DNA of 64,000 nucleotides from Paralvinella palmiformis (Eukaryota > Annelida > Polychaeta > Terebellida > Alvinellidae). The notes below the pieces were generated by a model. It was not told the DNA's origin, did no database searches, and worked only from the letters and a program-made list of their open reading frames with translations. Positions within the stretch are counted from its first letter, which is position 1; each line of letters starts with the position of its first letter. Shown here one piece after another: positions 62,480-64,000 of this stretch. The translations under genes were made by a program, and so were the position numbers. The stretch spans positions 490,001 through 554,000 of the forward strand of contig JAODUP010000417.1 of the NCBI GenBank assembly GCA_025642065.1, written 5' to 3'.

Positions 62480-62829
62480 CATAATAGAGATGTACACCTT
62501 AAATAAATCAGGGATAATTCCCTTGCAAATAGCACTATTTATATTTCCATCAATGTTCACCATGTATTAACAAGAACCGTAAATCATAAAAACACGAGTG
62601 TAGAATGGTACTTATGTATAATTCTAGTTCCGTATAATTCTAGTTCTGTAGCTTGTCGAAAGGTATGACACGTTATTTCTGGTCACAGATTATAATAACA
62701 TCTTCATGAATAAAGCACATCTAAACATCTTAAATATAATAAATATAACACAAAATGTCTAACTAAACATCAAATGTTCTTAATACGCTATCCTATTGTG
62801 CGTAGTTTTGATTTTAAGAATAAACTACG

Positions 62830-62830
<1 letters not shown>
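62480..62830 (+). repeat. Module B, copy 6 (3' part only)
   Basis: ATTTCCATCAATGTTCACCA, GAACCGTAAATCATAAAAACACGAG, GACACGTTATTTCTGGTCAC, ATGAATAAAGCACATCTAAACATC and ATACGCTATCCTATTGTGCG, ending at (TA)n like other B copies. Confidence 0.75.
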
Positions 62831-62832
<2 letters not shown>

Positions 62833-62877
<45 letters not shown>

Positions 62878-62932
62878 ATGTGTGTGTGTATGTGTGTATG
62901 GATTATGTGGTGTTTGTGTGTATATATATATA

Positions 62933-63012
<80 letters not shown>
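62833..63012. repeat. (TA)n-(TG)n-(TA)n microsatellite
   Basis: TA 62833-62872, TGTGTG/TATG and GATTATGTGGTGTTTGTGTG, TA 62920-63012 with one ATTATA slip. Located at the B/D boundary, as at 34.87-35.05 kb. Confidence 0.95.
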
Positions 63013-63016
<4 letters not shown>

Positions 63017-63099
63017 AGGTTATATCATTAATTCTAAGACAGAGCACAAAAGCTTAAAATTCTGTCATGATATGCATTGAATGCATATTTACACTATAT

Positions 63100-64000
63100 A
63101 TCGGTTTAATAGTGACAAGAAATAAATAAAAACAACTGATCAAACATGGCCATCACATAGTCCTTATACTCAGACATAATGATCGATTTTTGAAAGGATT
63201 GATTGCCGTAGGTTTATGCTACATTTGAGTAGATTTATTCCACTGCATCTGTTTGAGATTTTCGCACCATATTTCATACATAAAATACGAAGTTCGCTAA
63301 TATAGTTATCTAGGTGGGTATTTAAACATTAGCACTAATCTCCCGAACGTTGTTATTGTGTTATAGCTTAACCTAAATTATACTGAAAAGTGAAATTATT
63401 AAATAATTTTAAAAACTAAATATATACACCTATTTACGTAATCATATTAATTTCCATAGGGTTCCCTGTTTTATAATATCGTTTGATGTAATTTAACATA
63501 CGGTTTTCATTGGCTAAAACTACAATATAGATTTTAACTAGATAATGTAACTACTAGGAAATTCTGTTTTCATTCCTTGTCACTCAATACAAAATGTAAT
63601 ATTGTTCCCAGGTGGTCTGAATATACGATGAACTTCCTCATTGTTTTTAGAATATCTTGTTCTCTACGCATCTAGCTTAGATAATAAGCGCAGTATTTAG
63701 GATTTAATGCATTCATGGTAAGTGCATTTACACTATATGCTATCTAGCAACATATGGCGAATTATTAAAAGTAATCAATCGTATCCCAAGAGGTAGCTGC
63801 AACTTAATGTACCTGTCTCGTGTACACTTCCAAACCTTTAGTTAATGGTTTCTTTAAAATAGAGCTAGTATCTATGTCAAAGGTTATAATTAGGTATCAA
63901 TAACATTATAGAATGTAGACTATACTGTATGGCTATAGGTATTATGTGCCATTCCGAAGGGAATATCTGAGACATCTGTCCCAATTAATTCAGCCATATT
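63100..64000 (+). repeat. Module D, copy 2 (runs off the window)
   Basis: ACTCAGACATAATGATCGATTTTTG, GGATTGATTGCCGTAGG, TTGTTATTGTGTTATAGC, ATTTCCATAGGGTTCC, CCTTGTCACTCAATACAAAA, GTGTACACTTCCAAACC, TTAGTTAATGGTTTCTTTAAAATA and ATTCAGCCATATT at the last bases. Slightly longer than D1 owing to small insertions near 63205-63270 and 63890-63980. The module continues beyond the right edge. Confidence 0.75.

Overview
This is a eukaryotic, almost certainly animal, nuclear window. It is A+T-rich (about two thirds by eye) and saturated with long (TA)n, (CA)n/(TG)n and trinucleotide microsatellites. It carries remnants of non-LTR retrotransposons of the CR1/L2 type and several tRNA-headed SINEs. I see no intact host gene, no rRNA, no credible standalone tRNA gene, no CRISPR and no bacterial operon structure. 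The SINE style, the (CA)n/(TA)n load and the '2A-like' LINE fit an aquatic invertebrate such as a mollusc, but that is inference; no diagnostic host gene is present. Long open frames such as YIYIYI, THTHTH and VCVCVC are read-through of microsatellites and are not annotated as genes.

The window is best read as a mosaic of a few recurring non-coding modules, named here Fend, E, A, C, J, B, F, G, D, H and I. They recur in a fixed order, with microsatellites at the same junctions. The commonest order is Fend - (CA)n - E - (TA)n - A - C - (TA/TG)n - J - B - (CA/TA)n - F - Fend. Left part: E1-A1-C1-J1-B1-F1 (1.8-8.3 kb), E2-A2-A3 (8.4-14.6 kb), then a LINE nest (14.7-19.3 kb), C2-J2-B2-G1 (19.8-24.6 kb), E3-A4-C3-B3-G2 (24.8-31.5 kb) and C4-J3-B4-D1 (31.5-35.8 kb). 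Middle: lower-copy sequence (35.8-39.3 kb), H1 (39.3-43.4 kb), a tandem-repeat zone (44.0-44.8 kb) and I1 (46.7-48.0 kb). Right part: Fend-E4-A5, then an inverted F-B-J-C block (49.6-54.35 kb), E5-A6-H2, F4, I2-Fend-E6, and finally B6-D2 running off the right edge.

The only convincing protein-coding relics are in the LINE nest. An outer plus-strand element (about 15.0-19.13 kb) has a GDIHMNPGP motif, the C-terminal part of an endonuclease, a decayed reverse transcriptase and the C-terminal RRHLKPHIFRLAYP-type end. A second, minus-strand element of the same general type (16.05-17.88 kb), with YADD and a (TAA)n tail, sits inside it. Both are broken by stops and frameshifts.

The most unusual features are the higher-order, ordered modular repeat with an inverted 5-kb copy; a short, repeatedly used terminal module (Fend) with nested stems and a shared open frame next to (CA)n; module G, with two conserved concentric inverted repeats around a CTGATGAG box; and a 20-bp perfect hairpin present in only one of two homologous H copies. 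Module boundaries were placed by eye and are approximate (often within tens of bases).
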